DNA of 64,000 bases from Bog-756 sp963734435 (GTDB taxonomy: Bacteria; Actinomycetota; Acidimicrobiia; Acidimicrobiales; RAAP-2). Under the pieces are notes generated by a model. It saw only the letters and a list, made by a program, of their open reading frames with translations, did not search any database and was not told the DNA's origin. Both the position numbers and the translations under genes were made by a program. Below are positions 18,160-27,327 of this stretch, one piece after another (within the stretch, counting starts at the first letter, position 1; each line of letters begins with the position of its first letter). The DNA is taken from positions 75,476 to 139,475 of the forward strand of contig CAVTHA010000013.1 in the NCBI GenBank assembly GCA_963734435.1, read 5' to 3'.

Positions 18160-18699
18160 GTGCGCCTGTTCGTAGCCGTCGCCCTGCCTGACGCCGTCGC
18201 CGACCTGGTAGCCGCCCTGCCCCGACCGGACCGATCCGGCCTCAGGTGGACCTCCCCGGCGCAGTGGCACGTGACCCTGCGCTTCCTGGGCGAAGCACCA
18301 CCTGGGGAGGTGATCCCAGCCGTGGAGCAGGCGCTCGAAACGATTGACTCCAGGGAGCCTGCGGTTGCCCAGCTCGGACCGGCGACGGAGTGGTTCCCGG
18401 GGCGGCGTGTCCTCCGGGTGCCGGTGGCCGGACTCGACCGATTGGCCGCCGCCGTCCGTCCGGCCACGCAGCCCTGGGGGCCGGAGAACGAACCACCCTT
18501 CGCCGGCCATCTGACCCTGGCCCGGACCGCCGGTCGGCGACGGGGACCGCCCGAGCTGGCCGGTGTCCGCCTGTCCGCCGACTTTCCCGTCACCGAGATC
18601 GGCGTCTACTCCTCCCGACCCGGTCGGCCGGGCTCGGTGTACGAGCGGCTGTCAGCCCACCCGTTGGGTCGGCCCGACGCGCCCACCGACTCGCAGTGA
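18160..18699 (+). CDS. thpR: RNA 2',3'-cyclic phosphodiesterase (2'-5' RNA ligase family)
   Basis: This 179-residue 2H phosphoesterase has both catalytic HxTx motifs, HVTLRFLG in the first half and HLTLART in the second, separated by the usual distance. The N-terminus RLFVAVALPDAVADLV is the family opening, which fixes the GTG at 18160 as start. ThpR hydrolyses 2',3'-cyclic phosphates on RNA ends and can ligate tRNA halves in vitro. The gene stands alone between the acyl-CoA dehydrogenase remnant and a PadR unit. Confidence 0.88.
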   Translation: MRLFVAVALPDAVADLVAALPRPDRSGLRWTSPAQWHVTLRFLGEAPPGEVIPAVEQALETIDSREPAVAQLGPATEWFPGRRVLRVPVAGLDRLAAAVRPATQPWGPENEPPFAGHLTLARTAGRRRGPPELAGVRLSADFPVTEIGVYSSRPGRPGSVYERLSAHPLGRPDAPTDSQ

Positions 18700-18873
18700 G
18701 TCGTTTTGCCCCCGGTGCCGGCGGCAAACGCCACCAGGCCATCGAGCTACTCCTCTGGCGCCCGGCCGCAGACTACGAGGCGTAGTGGCGCTCGATCTCA
18801 TTGGCGTAGCGCCGACCCAGCGAGTCGCCCTGCTCGGGCCGGCCCCGACTGACCAGGACGGAGGTGCGGCCCC

Positions 18874-18905
18874 TTGACACCGACCGTATCTCGATATATC
18901 GTGAT
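18874..18905 (+). promoter_or_regulatory. padR-ferredoxin promoter with near-perfect 18-bp palindrome
   Basis: TTGACA at 18874-18879 is a consensus -35 box; TATCGT (18897-18902, 17-bp spacer) or TATATC is a possible -10. The core CGATATATCG is palindromic and extends to ATC-N-CGATATATCG-N-GAT (18888-18905), covering the -10. An operator in this position would let the downstream PadR protein repress its own operon. The gap from 18700 to 18988 holds no convincing gene. Confidence 0.65.
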
Positions 18906-18988
18906 CGTACGAGAGCAGTCGTCAGCGCTCCCATTACTCGTCGGGCGGGCCGGCCGGACCGACCCAACTCGAAGAAGGAGAAGGACAG

Positions 18989-19675
18989 ATGCACGGACAT
19001 CACGGACATAGAGCATTCGACGTATTCGCCGCCGAGCACGGCTACGGCCCCGAGGCGGAGAGCGACCGGTTCGACCGGTTGGGGGATATCTCCCGAGGGC
19101 GCGGCCGGGGACGGGGTCGAGGCCGGCCCGACCGGCTGGCCCGCCATTTCGGCTTCGGACCGGGCTTCGGAGGTCCCATGTTCGGTCGCGGGCCGAGGGC
19201 GGGGCGGGGCGACGTGCGGGCGGCCATCCTGGCCCTGCTGGCCGAGGAGCCCATGCACGGCTACCAGATCATCACCGAGCTCACCGAACGCAGCGGCGGC
19301 GTCTGGCAGCCGAGCCCCGGTTCGGTCTACCCGACCCTGCAGGCGCTCGAAGACCAGGGCCTGGTCACCGCGGACAAGTCGGAGGGCCGACGCGTGTTCA
19401 GCCTGACCGACGAGGGCCGGGCCGAAGCCGAGGCGGCCGGGGACGGCCCGCCTCCGTGGGAGGAGGCCGCCCAGAGTGCTGACCGGTCGCTGGTCGACTT
19501 GAAGGGCTTGATGAGCGAGACGGCCGCGGCCATCTGGCAAGTCGCCCGGACGGGCAACGAGGAGCAGATCAAGACGGTCGGGGAGATCCTGGCCGACACC
19601 CGCCGCCGCATCTACCTGGTGCTGGCCGACGGCAGCTCGACCCCGGGACCGGATCAGCCGGGCCAAGCGCGGTGA
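18989..19675 (+). CDS. PadR-family regulator with Gly/Arg/His-rich N-terminal tail
   Basis: This 228-residue protein starts with a His-rich MHGHHGHRAFDVFA and a Gly-Arg-Asp tail (about residues 35-75). The PadR winged helix follows: RGDVRAAILALLAEEPMHGY, then WQPSPGSVYPTLQALEDQGL and RVFSLTDEGRAEAE. The C-terminal helical dimerisation part is about 85 residues. A strong ribosome site (AAGAAGGAGAAGG) precedes the ATG. His-rich tails of this kind may sense metals, although that is inference. It overlaps the downstream ferredoxin-like gene (GTGA) and is probably autoregulated through the palindrome at 18888-18905. Confidence 0.85.
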   Translation: MHGHHGHRAFDVFAAEHGYGPEAESDRFDRLGDISRGRGRGRGRGRPDRLARHFGFGPGFGGPMFGRGPRAGRGDVRAAILALLAEEPMHGYQIITELTERSGGVWQPSPGSVYPTLQALEDQGLVTADKSEGRRVFSLTDEGRAEAEAAGDGPPPWEEAAQSADRSLVDLKGLMSETAAAIWQVARTGNEEQIKTVGEILADTRRRIYLVLADGSSTPGPDQPGQAR

Positions 19676-20016
19676 CCGGCGAACCGGGCCGGCTGGACAA
19701 GAAACGGAAGGCCGCCGCCCATCCCGATCGCCCCGGCGAGCGGTGCTCGGCCCCGACCGGGACCTACCTGCCGGTGATCGACCACGCCCGCGGCGAAGGC
19801 CAGCGGGACTGCATCGATGTCTGCCCGAACGACGTCTTCGAGGTCCGCCGCATCGACGACGCCGACTACCGGTCGCTCGGGCGGCTGGCCCGCCTCAAGG
19901 TACGGGCCCACGGGATGCTGTCGGCCTACACGCCGGGGGCGGACGACTGCCGGGCCTGCGGGCTGTGCGTGGTCGCCTGCCCCGAGCAGGCCATCGTGTT
20001 GACCCGGCTGGGCTGA
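19672..20016 (+). CDS. 4Fe-4S ferredoxin-like protein
   Basis: The protein has 114 residues. The C-terminal half holds a full cluster motif, CRACGLCVVACPEQAI (C-x2-C-x2-C-x3-C-P). The N-terminal half holds C-x3-C-P in DCIDVCPNDVF, the shorter half of a bacterial ferredoxin repeat, so it probably binds one cluster, or two if the N-terminal Cys in RCSAP takes part. It begins at a GTG inside the PadR stop. The basic N-terminus (RLDKKRKAAA) is not typical of small ferredoxins. The pairing with PadR suggests regulated redox or oxidative-stress use. Confidence 0.75.
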   Translation: MTGEPGRLDKKRKAAAHPDRPGERCSAPTGTYLPVIDHARGEGQRDCIDVCPNDVFEVRRIDDADYRSLGRLARLKVRAHGMLSAYTPGADDCRACGLCVVACPEQAIVLTRLG

Positions 20017-20093
20017 CGATCGGTTCTGCGTCGCTCCGGGGTCGCGGCTCGACAACCGCTCGCCCGCCGGCCGCGGCCAGTCACGCCGAGGGC

Positions 20094-20663
20094 TCAGCCG
20101 CCCTCGTACCCGAAGCCCAGATCGGGAGCGGTGAGCAACGCCCGGAACGGCAGTCCCTCGGACGCCGCCATGGCCTCGACGGTGCCGCCCCGGTCGACCA
20201 CCGCCACCAGCAGCACCGGCACCGCCCCGGCCTCCCGCACGGCGTGGGCCGCCTCGAGCAGCGAAGTGCCGCGGGTCACCGTGTCCTCGGTGATGACCGC
20301 CCGGTCCCCGGGATCGAGCGCACCGGCGATCCGCCCCCCGCCCCCGTGGTCCTTGGCCTCCTTGCGCACGCTGAAGGCGTTGAGCAACCGACCCCGGGAG
20401 GCGGCCACGCCGGCGGTGACGAAGGCGACCGGGTCGGCGCCCATGGTGAGCCCCCCGATGGCGGTGGCGTCATCGGGGAGGACGGAGATGACCGCGTCGG
20501 CCACCAGCAGCATGGCCTCGGGCCGGCACACGGTCTGCTTCGAATCGATGAACCAGTGGCTGCGGCGTCCGGACTTCAGCACGAAGTCGCCGCGCTGGAC
20601 CGAGTGTCGCAACAGGTGCTGGCGGAGCTCCTCGAACTCGGTGGTCGGGAGGGACGTGGTCAC
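20094..20663 (-). CDS. pyrE: Orotate phosphoribosyltransferase
   Basis: PyrE joins orotate and PRPP to make OMP in pyrimidine synthesis. The 189-residue protein shows the PRPP-binding loop AVITEDTVTRGTS, the catalytic flexible-loop Lys region SVRKEAKDHGGGGRI, and the N-terminal FVLKSGRRSHWFIDSKQ. The start is the GTG at 20663, which overlaps the purM stop by four bases. It is the last gene of a purL-purF-purM-pyrE operon, an arrangement that couples a pyrimidine enzyme to purine genes. Confidence 0.92.
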   Translation of the reverse strand: MTTSLPTTEFEELRQHLLRHSVQRGDFVLKSGRRSHWFIDSKQTVCRPEAMLLVADAVISVLPDDATAIGGLTMGADPVAFVTAGVAASRGRLLNAFSVRKEAKDHGGGGRIAGALDPGDRAVITEDTVTRGTSLLEAAHAVREAGAVPVLLVAVVDRGGTVEAMAASEGLPFRALLTAPDLGFGYEGG

Positions 20664-21832
20664 GCCGAACGGGCCTCTCCGGTCCCGACCGGGGGCCATC
20701 GGGTCGCTCCGGCCAGCTCCACCCCGCGGTCCCCCCGCTCCACCCGGCCGATCGGCACCCCGTCGACCCCGGCTGCCCCGAGCGCGGCCAGAGCGGCATC
20801 GACATCGGGTTCGGGCACCACCACCACCATGCCCACGCCGAGGTTGAACACGCCGGCCATCTCCTCGTCCGACACCGGCCCGAGGCGGCGGATCTCCTCG
20901 AAGATGCGCGGCACCGCCCAGCGGCTGCGGTCGACCACCGCCCGAGCTCCGTCGGGCAGCACCCTGACCAGGTTTCCCTCCAGCCCACCGCCGGTGACGT
21001 GGGCGGCGGCATGGACGTCGGCGACGGCCATCGCCGCCCGCACCGCCGGGGTGTAGATCACCGAGGGCCGGAGCAGCTCGTCGGCCAGCGACTCGGGCGC
21101 ACCGGGCCAGGCCGGGCCTTCGAGCGGGAGGCCGGCCCGCTCGAGCAGGACGTGACGGGCCAGCGTGTACCCGTTGCAACGGAGACCCGGTGAGCGCAGG
21201 CCGACAAGCGTGTCGCCCACCTCGACCCGGTGCGGTCCGAGGAGGTCGTCCCGCTCGACCACGCCGACGGCGAAACCGACCGGATCGAAGGAACCGGGAC
21301 CCATGACGCCGGCGTGCTCGGCCATCTCCCCGCCGAGCAAGGTGGCGCCCACCTGGCGGCATCCCTCGGCCACCCCACCCACCAGCTCGGCCATCCGGTC
21401 CGGGTCCACGGCGCCGACGGCCAGGTAGTCGAGGAAGAAGAGGGGCTCGGCCCCCTGGCACACCAGATCGTCGACGCACATGGCCACCAGGTCGATGCCG
21501 ATGGTGTCGAGCCGACCGGCCGCCTCGGCCACCACGGACTTGGTGCCCACGCCGTCGGTGCTCGCCACCAGCACCGGCCGGCGGTAGTGGCCGGTGGCCA
21601 GCTCGAACAAGCCGCCGAACCCGCCGAGGTCACCCACCACCTCGGGGCGCGCCGTGGAGGCGACCAGTGGGCGGATGCGGTCGACCGCCTGCTCGCCGGC
21701 ACCGATGTCGACCCCGGCCCGGGCGTAGGTGGCTGGGTCGCTCGGGGAGGAGCGGGCCGTCGACCCGGGGGGATCGGTCGGGCCGGGGAGTACGGGTTGG
21801 TCGGGGTTGGGATCGGGGGCGGCCCCGGTCAC
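20660..21832 (-). CDS. purM: Phosphoribosylformylglycinamidine cyclo-ligase (AIR synthetase)
   Basis: PurM closes the imidazole ring using ATP. The 390-residue protein has the family start TYARAGVDIGAGEQAVDRI after a 33-residue Pro/Ser-rich extension, the central DGVGTK motif, CVDDLVCQGAEPLFFLDYLA, GGEMAEHAGV and GGGLEGNLVRVLP. The N-terminal extension is not normally present, so the start could lie about 30 codons later, but the GTG at 21832 overlaps the purF stop as in the other operon junctions. Confidence 0.92.
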   Translation of the reverse strand: MTGAAPDPNPDQPVLPGPTDPPGSTARSSPSDPATYARAGVDIGAGEQAVDRIRPLVASTARPEVVGDLGGFGGLFELATGHYRRPVLVASTDGVGTKSVVAEAAGRLDTIGIDLVAMCVDDLVCQGAEPLFFLDYLAVGAVDPDRMAELVGGVAEGCRQVGATLLGGEMAEHAGVMGPGSFDPVGFAVGVVERDDLLGPHRVEVGDTLVGLRSPGLRCNGYTLARHVLLERAGLPLEGPAWPGAPESLADELLRPSVIYTPAVRAAMAVADVHAAAHVTGGGLEGNLVRVLPDGARAVVDRSRWAVPRIFEEIRRLGPVSDEEMAGVFNLGVGMVVVVPEPDVDAALAALGAAGVDGVPIGRVERGDRGVELAGATRWPPVGTGEARSA

Positions 21833-23313
21833 GCCCGACCGCCGACCGCCCCGCTCAGCGCGGCGGGCTCACCGATCTGCACCGGCACCGGCACCGGGTA
21901 CCGACCGGTGAGGCAGGCGTTGCAGAAACCGGCCCCCGGGGCGTCGATGGCGGTGACCAGGTGCTCGAGGGTCAGGAACTCGAGGGAGTCCACATTGAGG
22001 TACGTGGCCATCTCGGCCGGCGACTTCACCGCGGCCAGCAGCTCGCCCCGGTCGGGGGTGTCGATGCCGTAGAAGCAGGGCCACTTGAACGGGGGGGACG
22101 AGATGCGCAGATGCACCTCCCGGGCCCCGGCCTCGCGGAGCATGGTGACCATGGCCCTGGTGGTGGTGCCCCGCACGATCGAGTCGTCCACCACCACCAG
22201 CCGTTTGCCGACGATGTTCTCGCGCAGCGTATTGAGCTTGCGCCGCACGCCGCTGGTCCGCTCGGCCTGGGTCGGGGCGATGAAGGTCCGGCCGATGTAG
22301 CGGTTCTTGACCAGCCCCTGACCGTAGGGGATGCCCGAGCCGACCGCATACCCTTCCGCCGCCGGCACACCCGAGTCGGGTACGCCCATGACCATGTCGG
22401 CCTCCACCGGCCGCTGGGAGGCGAGCAGCTGGCCCATCCGGCGCCGGGCTCCGTGCACCTCGTTGCCGTAGAGCTTGGTGTCGGGCCGGGCGAAGTAGAC
22501 GAACTCGAAGATGCACAGCTTGGGGTCGAGCCGCTCGACGGGGAACGGCCGTTGCGAGCGGACCCCGTCGCCGTCGATCACCACCATCTCCCCGGGCTGG
22601 AGCTCCCGGATGAAGGTGGCGCCGATCACGTCGAGGGCCGGCGACTCCGAGGCCAGCACCCATCCGGTCCCGAACTCGCTGGTCGCCTCCAGCCGGCCGA
22701 GGCAGAGGGGACGGAAGCCGTTCGGGTCGCGGACGCCGATCAGCCGGTCGGCGTCCAGGAGCACGAGGGAGAAGGCCCCTTCCAGCATCGGGACGACCGA
22801 GAGGAGGGCCTGCTCGAGATCGTCACCGGACTCCGCCCCGGCCTGGTCGGGCACGTCGGGCGGGAAGGTCCGGCTGAGCAGCTCGGCCACCAGGTCGCTG
22901 TCGGAGGACACCAGGCCGGGCAGCATGCCGGCCGACTCGCCCAGGGCCACCGTGTTGGTGAGGTTCCCGTTGTGGGCCAACCCGAAGCCGGCCCGCCCCA
23001 CCCCCCGGTAGGCCGGCTGGGCGTGCATCCAGTCGCTCGACCCCGCCGTCGAGTAGCGGGTGTGGCCGATGGCCAGATGCCCCCGCAGCCCCCGCAGCTT
23101 GCGCTCGTCGAACACCGTGGTCACGAGGCCCATGTCCTTCATCACGGTGATGACGTCGCCGTCGCTCACCGCCATGCCCGCCGATTCCTGGCCCCGATGC
23201 TGCAGGGCGTAGAGGCCGTCGAAGACCAGGTGTGCGACGGACCGCCCCGGGGCGTAGACCCCGAAGACGCCGCATGCTTCCTTGGCCTCCATCATGGGTC
23301 GGTCACCGCACAC
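21829..23313 (-). CDS. purF: Amidophosphoribosyltransferase
   Basis: PurF makes phosphoribosylamine from PRPP and glutamine, the first committed purine step. The Ntn-type glutaminase begins at Cys14 (KEACGVFGVYAPG), so a short propeptide must be removed. The PRPP motif VVVDDSIVRGTTT and the Cys-containing CNACLTGRYP near the C-terminus are visible. Cys residues in PFKWPCFYG and CNAC fit the iron-sulfur subtype seen in Bacillus. The start at 23313 or the ATG at 23295 are both possible. It stands between purL and purM in the same operon. Confidence 0.94.
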   Translation of the reverse strand: MCGDRPMMEAKEACGVFGVYAPGRSVAHLVFDGLYALQHRGQESAGMAVSDGDVITVMKDMGLVTTVFDERKLRGLRGHLAIGHTRYSTAGSSDWMHAQPAYRGVGRAGFGLAHNGNLTNTVALGESAGMLPGLVSSDSDLVAELLSRTFPPDVPDQAGAESGDDLEQALLSVVPMLEGAFSLVLLDADRLIGVRDPNGFRPLCLGRLEATSEFGTGWVLASESPALDVIGATFIRELQPGEMVVIDGDGVRSQRPFPVERLDPKLCIFEFVYFARPDTKLYGNEVHGARRRMGQLLASQRPVEADMVMGVPDSGVPAAEGYAVGSGIPYGQGLVKNRYIGRTFIAPTQAERTSGVRRKLNTLRENIVGKRLVVVDDSIVRGTTTRAMVTMLREAGAREVHLRISSPPFKWPCFYGIDTPDRGELLAAVKSPAEMATYLNVDSLEFLTLEHLVTAIDAPGAGFCNACLTGRYPVPVPVQIGEPAALSGAVGGRA

Positions 23314-23416
23314 ACCGGGGGTCGTCGGTCTCGTCTGGCGCCACGATTAGGCCACAAAACCACCTCACCGTGCCACTCCAGCCTAGTGGCGGGGCCCAGG
23401 CCCCCGGCGTTCCGAG

Positions 23417-25728
23417 TCAGTCGCCGACCGCCGGAGCCAGCTCGTCCAGCAGGTCGGGCAACCGGCCCCGCCACGCCCGGACGGCCTCGGTCACAGACAG
23501 GTCCACCAGACCCTCGACCACCATGCGATCACCCCCGGCGTGGCCGAGCACCCGGAACCCCACCCCGGCCCCGGCCGCCCGGGCCATCACCTCGCTCCCG
23601 CGGGTGGTGCACACCACCACCCGCGACGGGGCCTCGGTGAACAGCTCGTGGTGGTCGCCCACCCCGGCCACCTGCAGGCCGATGCCGGAGCGCACCGCCA
23701 GCTCGGCGAGCGCCACCCCGAGGCCGCCCCCCGAGACGTCGTGGATGCCGACCAACAACGGGTCGGCACCGCCCACCCCTTCCGCCACCAGGCTCTGGAC
23801 CAGGTCGATCAGTCGGGCGTGGCCGGCCAGGTCGAGCGCCGCCAGGATCCCGTTGCGGTGGCCCCGGCGTTCGACCGCCCAACGCGACCCGGCCAGGGAG
23901 GGCGGCCCGGACGGGCCGGTGGTGGCCCCGATGCTCTCGTCCAACAGGACCAGGACGGCGCCTTCGGCCAGGTCCAGGCCGGGAGGCCGCTGGACCAACC
24001 GGTCGATCAGCCCGAGCACCCCGATGACCGGGGTGGGGTGGATGTCGGAGCCGTGGCTCTCGTTGTAGAGGCTCACGTTGCCCCCGACCACCGGCAGCCC
24101 GAGGGCCAGGCACGCCTGGCGCATGCCGTCGATCGTCTCGGACAGCTGCCACATCACCTCGGGATGCTCGGGGTTGCCGAAGTTGAGGCAGTTGACCACG
24201 GCCAGGGGACGCGCCCCGGCACAGGCCACGTTGAGCGCCGATTCGGCCACCGTTGCCGCCGCCCCGGCGCGGGGATCGATCGAGCACCAGGTGGGATTGG
24301 AGTCGGTGGACAACGCCAGGCCCCGCTCCGACCGGGGCAGGCCGGGGGCGGCCAGACGGAGCACGGCGGCGTCGCCGCCGGGACCGTCCACGGTGTTGAG
24401 GAAGAGCTGATGGTCGTACTGCCGGTACACCCAGGACGCGTCCGCCAGCAGGGCGAGGACGTCGTCACCGCACTGGTCGGGGGCGGGCAACGCGCCGGGG
24501 TCGTCGACCGCCCGCGCCTGGTGGTCGGCGGGCCGGGCCAACGGGCGGTGGTAGACGGGAGCGTCGTTGCTGAGGGCGGTGGCCGGCAGGTCGGCGAGCA
24601 CCGCCCCGTCCGGACCGTCGAGCACCCGTAGCCGACCGGGCTCCCCCGGTGGTGCCCCGGTGACCCGGCCCACGACGGCGGCCCGCACCTCCCACCGCCG
24701 GCACACCTCCTCCACCCGGGGCAGGTCGTCGGGCCGGACGATGGCGAGCATCCGCTCCTGGCTCTCCGAGGTCATGACCTCGTGGGGGGCCATGCCGGGC
24801 TCGCGGCGGGGCACGGCGGAGACGTCGACGTCCATGCCCACACCGCCGCGGGCGGCCGTCTCGCTGGTGGCACACGCCAGCCCCGCCCCGCCCAGGTCCT
24901 GGATGCCGACGACCAGCCCGAGGTCGAGCAGCTCGAGACAGGCTTCGATGAGCCGCTTCTCCTCGTAGGGATCGCCCACCTGGACGCTCGGCCGCTTGGC
25001 CTCCTCGGCCCCGTCGCCGTGCTCCCCGAACCCGGCCGAGGCCAGCACGCTCACCCCGCCGATACCGTCGCGCCCGGTGGTCGAGCCGAGCAGCACGGCG
25101 AGGTTCCCGACCCCCGACGCCTGCCCGAGCACCAGCCGCTCGACCGGCAGCACGCCCATGCACAGCACGTTGACCAGTGGGTTCTGGGCGTAGCAGTGGT
25201 CGAAGGTGAGCTCGCCGCCGACGGTGGGCACCCCCACCGAATTCCCGTACCCCGAGATGCCGCCGACCACCCCCTCGATGAGCCAGCGCTGGCGGGCCTC
25301 GTCCGGGTCACCGAAGAAGAGGGGGTCCATGATGGCCACCGGCCGCGCCCCCATGGTGAAGATGTCCCGGAGGATGCCACCCACTCCGGTCGCCGCCCCT
25401 TGATAGGGCTCGACGGCGGAGGGGTGGTTGTGGCTCTCGATGCGGATGGCCACGGCGATGCCGTCGCCGGCATCCACCACCCCGGCGTTCTCACCCGGTC
25501 CCACCAGCACGTGGGGTGCCTCGGTGGGGAGCCGCTTGAGGTGTACCCGCGACGACTTGTACGAGCAGTGCTCGCTCCACATCACGGCGAAGAGGGCGAG
25601 CTCGAGATGGTTGGGGGACGCCGCAGGATGGCCTCGACCTCGTCGCGCTCGCCGTCGGTGAGGCCGAGGGCCCGATGGATCGGCTCCGCCGCGGTCACCG
25701 GATCGGCCTCTCGGTGACGCGCCTCCAT
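23417..25728 (-). CDS. purL: Phosphoribosylformylglycinamidine synthase subunit II (5' frameshift)
   Basis: PurL is the ATP-dependent large subunit of FGAM synthase and works with PurS and PurQ. The protein has about 770 residues. From an ATG at 25728 the first 36 codons (MEARHREADPVTAAEPIHRA, then LGLTDGERDEVEAILRR) are in one frame. A missing C in the run at 25616-25622 moves the rest (PNHLELALFAVMWSEHCSYK and onward) to another. Motifs include GPGENAGVVDAGDGIAVAIR, GIQDLGGAGLACA and GGNVSLYNE. It is the first gene of the purL-purF-purM-pyrE operon. Confidence 0.93.
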
Positions 25729-26042
25729 CGCCGCCGAGCGTACCCGGCCACGGCCGCGGGGCCGGCAGGTCGACGGACGCCGGCCCCGACCGGAGCGCCC
25801 CCGTTTGGCCCATATACCGATCCCGGGTTGGTCCCGGGTGGATCACGAGCGGCATTCGCGAGGGCGCGAATGAGCGCCGGATTCGGGTCGGTGGCCCGCC
25901 AATACGGCAGACGTTCTTAAACGCTCATGGGCGGCGTCGGTGGCGGTCGGCTCCGCCAAATCAGCCGGCATTCCCCGCTCCTGACCGGCGGCACGGATCC
26001 GGCGATTTGCCCTCAAATGGTCAACTCTGGAAGGCTCACGTC
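25729..26042. other. 314-bp gap between purL and a divergent small gene, with a perfect hairpin
   Basis: No gene is apparent. The site CATTCGCG-AGGG-CGCGAATG at 25853-25872 is a perfect 8-bp inverted repeat, and CCCGGG-N5-CCCGGG lies just before it (25832-25848). Promoters for purL (leftward) and the small basic-protein gene (rightward) must lie here. I see no recognisable purine riboswitch. Confidence 0.5.
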
Positions 26043-26474
26043 ATGGCAGCTACAACCACGGCGAAACCTCGCAAAAAGACTCCTATGTCAGCGGACCACA
26101 AGGCGGCACTGGCCAAGGGCCGGGAAGAGGGGCGGATCGTCCGTCGGTACCTCGAGGCGCTCGAGTCGAGCAAGCCGCGAAGGGGCCGAAAGCGGACCCC
26201 GGACTCCATCCGCAAACGCCTCAACACCATCGAGGCCTCCTTGCCCACCGCCGATCCGCTGGCCCGGCTCCATATGGTGGAAGAGAAGCAGCGGCTCGAG
26301 TCCGAGCTTTCCCACACCGGCGAGACCGTTGACCTCGGCGCACTCGAGAAGAGCTTCATCAAGGTGGCCCGCGTCTACGGCGAACGCAAGGGCATCTCCT
26401 ATTCGGCCTGGCGCACGGTGGGGGTCAGTGCCAACGTGCTCCAACAGGCGCGGATACCGCGCACTCGAGGCTGA
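26043..26474 (+). CDS. Small basic conserved protein, function unknown
   Basis: This 143-residue highly charged protein has no membrane segment. It begins MAATTTAKPRKKTPMSADHK, then KAALAKGREEGRIVRRYLEA and KPRRGRKRTPDSIRKRLNTI, with a helical middle that could form a coiled coil (about 60-100), and a C-terminal SYSAWRTVGVSANVLQQARI. The ATG at 26043 follows GGAAGG. The basic, Lys/Arg-Gly-rich stretch resembles nucleoid-associated proteins, and the C-terminal Trp-containing helix looks like a small HTH. DNA binding is inference. It is flanked by the two purine operons. Confidence 0.7.
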   Translation: MAATTTAKPRKKTPMSADHKAALAKGREEGRIVRRYLEALESSKPRRGRKRTPDSIRKRLNTIEASLPTADPLARLHMVEEKQRLESELSHTGETVDLGALEKSFIKVARVYGERKGISYSAWRTVGVSANVLQQARIPRTRG

Positions 26475-26554
26475 GTCCGGCCACCAGCAGCTCTCATCGG
26501 GCCCACCCGTCGGCCTTCCTCCGTGGCGGGCGGGAGCCGCATCGGTCCCTATCG

Positions 26555-26580
26555 GGCTCGGAGGAGCGGCTCGGAGGAGC
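26555..26580. repeat. 13-bp direct repeat, two copies
   Basis: GGCTCGGAGGAGC occurs twice in tandem at 26555-26567 and 26568-26580 in the gap between two convergent genes. Confidence 0.7.
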
Positions 26581-26583
26581 GGG

Positions 26584-26606
26584 CCGGGCCCGGACAGCCG
26601 GCCCGG
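26584..26606. terminator. GC-rich stem-loop between convergent genes
   Basis: CCGGGCC (26584-26590) pairs perfectly with GGCCCGG (26600-26606) around a 9-nt loop. It lies between the end of the small basic-protein gene and the end of purQ, where a two-way terminator is expected. No T tract follows on either side. Confidence 0.45.
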
Positions 26607-26625
26607 GACAATCCCCCTGAGCCGG

Positions 26626-27327
26626 TCAGGCGACGGTGGCTGCCTCCGGGGAACTGACGTCGGGCGCCACCGAACGCAGCAGGGCACCGAGCAGCACCAG
26701 CCCGTCCACCGATCCGATGAGCGGGTCCGAGGCGCGCTCGGGGTGGGGCATGAGCCCGACCACGGTGCGACTCTCGTTGCACACCCCGGCGATGGCATCG
26801 ATCGAACCGTTGGGGTTGTCGGTGTAGCGCAGCACCACCCGGTCCTCGGCGCGGAGCATGGCCAAGGTCTCGGCGTCGCAGGTGTAGTTGCCCTCGAAGT
26901 GGTTGATGGGCAGCTGCAGCTCCGTGCCCACCGCCACCCCCCGGGTCAGCACCGAGTCCGAGGACTCGACCCGGGTGGCCACCGTGGTGCAGAGGAAGCG
27001 AAGCCCGCGGTTCTTCTGCAACGCACCGGGAAGCAGGCCGGCCTCGGTCAACACCTGAAAGCCGTTGCAGATCCCGACCACCGGACCACCCGACGCGGCG
27101 AACTCGCTGACCGCCGTCATCACCGGTGAGAAGCGGGCGATGGCCCCGGGGCGCAGGTAGTCGCCGTGGGCGAAGCCGCCGGGGACGACCAGCGCGTCGA
27201 ACCCCGGCGCCGTGCGGTCCCCGTGCCACACCAGCTCGGCCCGGGCCCCGACCCGCTCGAGGGCCAGAACGGCATCGTGCTCGCAATTGGTCCCCGGGAA
27301 GACCACCACCCCGATCCGCGGCGCCAT
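26626..27327 (-). CDS. purQ: Phosphoribosylformylglycinamidine synthase subunit I (glutaminase)
   Basis: This 233-residue class I glutamine amidotransferase supplies ammonia to PurL. The nucleophile Cys is in GICNGFQVL and the catalytic His-Glu pair is in LMPHPERA. The start RIGVVVFPGTNCEHD is family-typical. It is the last gene of the purA-purD-purB-purC-purS-purQ operon and overlaps the end of purS by one base. purL, its partner, is in a separate operon 0.9 kb away. Confidence 0.95.
   Translation of the reverse strand: MAPRIGVVVFPGTNCEHDAVLALERVGARAELVWHGDRTAPGFDALVVPGGFAHGDYLRPGAIARFSPVMTAVSEFAASGGPVVGICNGFQVLTEAGLLPGALQKNRGLRFLCTTVATRVESSDSVLTRGVAVGTELQLPINHFEGNYTCDAETLAMLRAEDRVVLRYTDNPNGSIDAIAGVCNESRTVVGLMPHPERASDPLIGSVDGLVLLGALLRSVAPDVSSPEAATVA

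Noticed and set aside
18779..18870. Possible C-terminal remnant on the minus strand (reads GDSLGRRYANEIERHYAS)
   Set aside because: It looks protein-like but is too short to assign and lies over the padR promoter region.
21667..23640. Plus-strand open frame of 657 codons opposite purM/purF
   Set aside because: It is antisense to clearly conserved purine genes; GC-rich codon bias makes such long mirror frames, and the translation is low-complexity Arg/Gly/His with no motif.
25729..26042. Purine riboswitch upstream of purL
   Set aside because: The conserved riboswitch core was not found; only simple palindromes are present.
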